Shown here: in pieces, positions 51,846 through 53,370 of the stretch
Position numbering within the stretch: position 1 is the stretch's first letter
How the letters are laid out: every line of letters begins with the position of its first letter
Source of the DNA: an uncultured Eubacteriales bacterium
GTDB lineage: Bacteria; Bacillota; Clostridia; Christensenellales; Borkfalkiaceae
DNA: 53,370 nucleotides
Assembly: GCA_900320065.1 (NCBI GenBank)
Contig: ONQV01000001.1
Span: 1 to 53,370, forward strand
Direction of reading: 5' to 3'
The notes under the pieces: model-generated
Databases searched by the model: none
Seen by the model: only the letters and a program-made list of their open reading frames with translations
Told to the model about the DNA's origin: nothing
Position numbers and translations under genes: made by a program

Positions 51846-53370
51846 ATGATTAAAATGATGAGAAAAAGTTTGTTGTTCGTTTTAAGCTTATGTTTCATAC
51901 TTTCAATGGGCTGTTTCGCGCTGTTCGGTTCTGTAAAGACGCAAGTCGGAGCGGACGGGGATTACGACGCGGATGCTTTCGAAATGGAATACGGCGCGCA
52001 ACTAAAACTTACGGGCGACGGTATGCGTTTTATCGTCAAAATGGGTAGTAATAAATATGAAAAGATTGTCGGTAGCGACGATATCACATTGTCTTTCCTT
52101 ATCGCGCCCAAGTCTTATTTCGACGCGGTTGACGCAAGCGAGAACGCAGGGAAATATGAAAATCTTGCCAAAAAGATACAGATAGATATTCCTGACGAAA
52201 AAATTTATACTCACGACGGGTATTATTATGCTAACGGCGTGATACAGAATCTTGCAACGGCGAACAATCCTGCAATCAGTGAATCGCAATACGATTATGA
52301 ATTCGTTGCCACGGCTATGATAAAGGATTCTACGGGTTTGACGGAAACGGAATACGCGGCGTTTAACGGCGGCGATATGGCGAACAATACGAGAACTCAA
52401 TATAACATAATTCAGGCAGCCGTTCTTAATGAAGATAAGGACGTTGCCGACGCGCTTATAAATTCTGAGACGAGTCCGTATAAATCGTGGTTCGGCACAG
52501 ATACGCACCCGCTCCGCGTGGATACGGTTGAAAAGTACGAAAAATACGAAGCGCTTGTATCCGCAGGTTGCGATTTCGGCACTTGCAATGTAACGCCCCG
52601 TACGGAAGAAGAAACTAAAACCTTGTTCCTGTTCGACAGAGAACTTGGCGCAAAGCAGATAACTTCTTCCGATGCGAGTGCGATAGCGTTCGACGACGGT
52701 ACCTATATGCAGGGCGGAAACGGTTCGCTTAAAATTACGTTCAACGATAAAAGCGATCCCGTGGTAGCGTATAATACGCTTGGATATACGGGGCTTGACA
52801 GCGGTAAATACGTCGTGTTCTACGCTTATAACGATACGAACTCCGACTATATAGACCTTGGACTTAACTATACGCGTAGATTCCGTTTGCATAAGGGCGA
52901 GTGGAGTATGGTAATCTGGGCGGCAGACCTTGTGGCGGCGAATACGGACGGCTATATCAGATTTTACGGCTGTAATTACGGCGCGAGCGATTACAGCGGC
53001 ACGACGGATTTCATGGAAGTGGACAACAGCCCTTACTGGACAGCCAATGATTATTACAATGCAAAATCTGGCGGGTCCCTGGTCATGCTCGAGGGCTACA
53101 GGACCCAGTCTCAGTCCACCGGATGGGCCTGTGTTGTGACCTCTGCTGTTACAGTTCTGGATTGGTATGGCCTGCGGGGAGATCTCAATGAAGAAGATAT
53201 CGCTGCATTGCGCGGTACCGACAGATCCCGGTTCGCCGGCGGCACCAGCCTGAAAGAACTGGAGAATATCTATAATAATCTTACTGATATAGGGATCGGT
53301 ACCTGGGAGTACATTGACAGTTTCAATTCCGATCCTGAGAAGACATTCCATAATCCGGAGTGGATCAAAG
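51846..53370 (+). CDS. Exported protein with module A; C-terminal part foreign or chimeric
   Basis: An open frame continues to the window end (508 codons, no stop). Residues 1-35 are a signal peptide. Residues about 40-245 form a domain (AQLKLTGDGMRFIVKMG, YYYANGVIQNL, EFVATAMIK) unlike known enzymes. Residues 258-389 are a repeat-A module (TLFLFDRELGAKQI, VVFYAYNDTNSDYIDLGL, IRFYGCNYGASDYSG) close to those of the large lipoprotein. After residue about 389 (base 53012) the codon style changes sharply and a C39-like peptidase sequence starts: STGWACVVTSAVTVLDWYG with Cys 429 and GTSLKELENIYNNL. The frame is kept, so a natural fusion or an assembly join are both possible. AAGGAG precedes the ATG. 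Confidence 0.7.
   Translation, partial: MIKMMRKSLLFVLSLCFILSMGCFALFGSVKTQVGADGDYDADAFEMEYGAQLKLTGDGMRFIVKMGSNKYEKIVGSDDITLSFLIAPKSYFDAVDASENAGKYENLAKKIQIDIPDEKIYTHDGYYYANGVIQNLATANNPAISESQYDYEFVATAMIKDSTGLTETEYAAFNGGDMANNTRTQYNIIQAAVLNEDKDVADALINSETSPYKSWFGTDTHPLRVDTVEKYEKYEALVSAGCDFGTCNVTPRTEEETKTLFLFDRELGAKQITSSDASAIAFDDGTYMQGGNGSLKITFNDKSDPVVAYNTLGYTGLDSGKYVVFYAYNDTNSDYIDLGLNYTRRFRLHKGEWSMVIWAADLVAANTDGYIRFYGCNYGASDYSGTTDFMEVDNSPYWTANDYYNAKSGGSLVMLEGYRTQSQSTGWACVVTSAVTVLDWYGLRGDLNEEDIAALRGTDRSRFAGGTSLKELENIYNNLTDIGIGTWEYIDSFNSDPEKTFHNPEWIK

Noticed and set aside
52002..53351. Long minus-strand frame of 449 codons
   Set aside because: It runs opposite the exported protein gene, whose codon style and repeat-A match are clear; the minus frame is rich in Arg, Ile and Val like an antisense shadow and has no ribosome site.

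Overview
The window looks like a contig from an uncultured, probably gut-associated, low-to-mid-GC Clostridia (Bacillota). The support is a spore-associated YyaC homologue, a Soj/Spo0J pair with near-perfect Bacillus-type parS sites, an M20 dipeptidase of the PepV type, a rubrerythrin, strong AGGAG ribosome sites and several lipoproteins with Clostridia-like signal peptides. No 16S gene is present, so finer placement is not possible. Most genes share a codon style rich in GCG, GGC, GAA and TTT/TTC. Two stretches depart from it: the restriction-modification module at about 10.04-13.17 kb, which is AT-rich, and the last 360 bases, which change style abruptly.

Layout. 1-3.8 kb: end of an ACT-domain protein, an acyl-CoA synthetase, a sodium:solute symporter and a thioredoxin, closed by a terminator. 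3.87-4.22 kb: RNase P RNA (minus strand). 4.26-4.46 kb: a dense run of short hairpins, then two tiny genes. 4.8-10 kb: a glutamate-5-kinase-like protein, rubrerythrin, a dipeptidase, radC and gltX. 10-13.2 kb: an HNH endonuclease divergent from a double methyltransferase (C5-cytosine domain fused to an amino-methyltransferase domain), probably a horizontally acquired type II restriction system. 13.2-32.1 kb: an origin-proximal housekeeping block with mnmG, dnaA, recF (divergent from dnaA, no dnaN between), a lipoprotein and two XRE regulators, yyaC, an AT-rich 0.8-kb gap with parS sites, ftsH, soj, spo0J, an NfeD/SPFH pair, a DUF2156-GNAT fusion, coaE and polA.

32.27-36 kb: tRNA-Leu(CAA) with a tyrosine integrase pointing at its 3' end and two further element genes, a small integrated element or its remnant. 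It is followed by a decayed DUF4143 ATPase gene. 36.9-40.8 kb: an MBL-fold hydrolase, a broken sugar-epimerase fragment, a GlpT-like MFS transporter and an EamA transporter. 41-53.4 kb: a cell-surface/carbohydrate region with a calcineurin-like phosphoesterase lipoprotein, an AraC regulator, an ABC solute-binding lipoprotein, a DUF4091 lipoprotein, a 1163-residue modular lipoprotein, a 51-residue peptide and a second exported protein that shares a module with the large lipoprotein.

How the parts work together. The dnaA/recF/mnmG/yyaC/soj/spo0J/parS set places the middle of the window near the replication origin. The 44-53 kb genes read in one direction with short gaps and probably form one surface operon under the divergent AraC regulator. 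The main candidates for something new are the fused double methyltransferase with its HNH partner, the repeated jelly-roll-like modules shared between exported proteins with a small conserved-looking peptide between them, the hairpin array beside rnpB, and the abrupt in-frame switch to a C39-like peptidase sequence at about 53.01 kb, which may be an assembly chimera.
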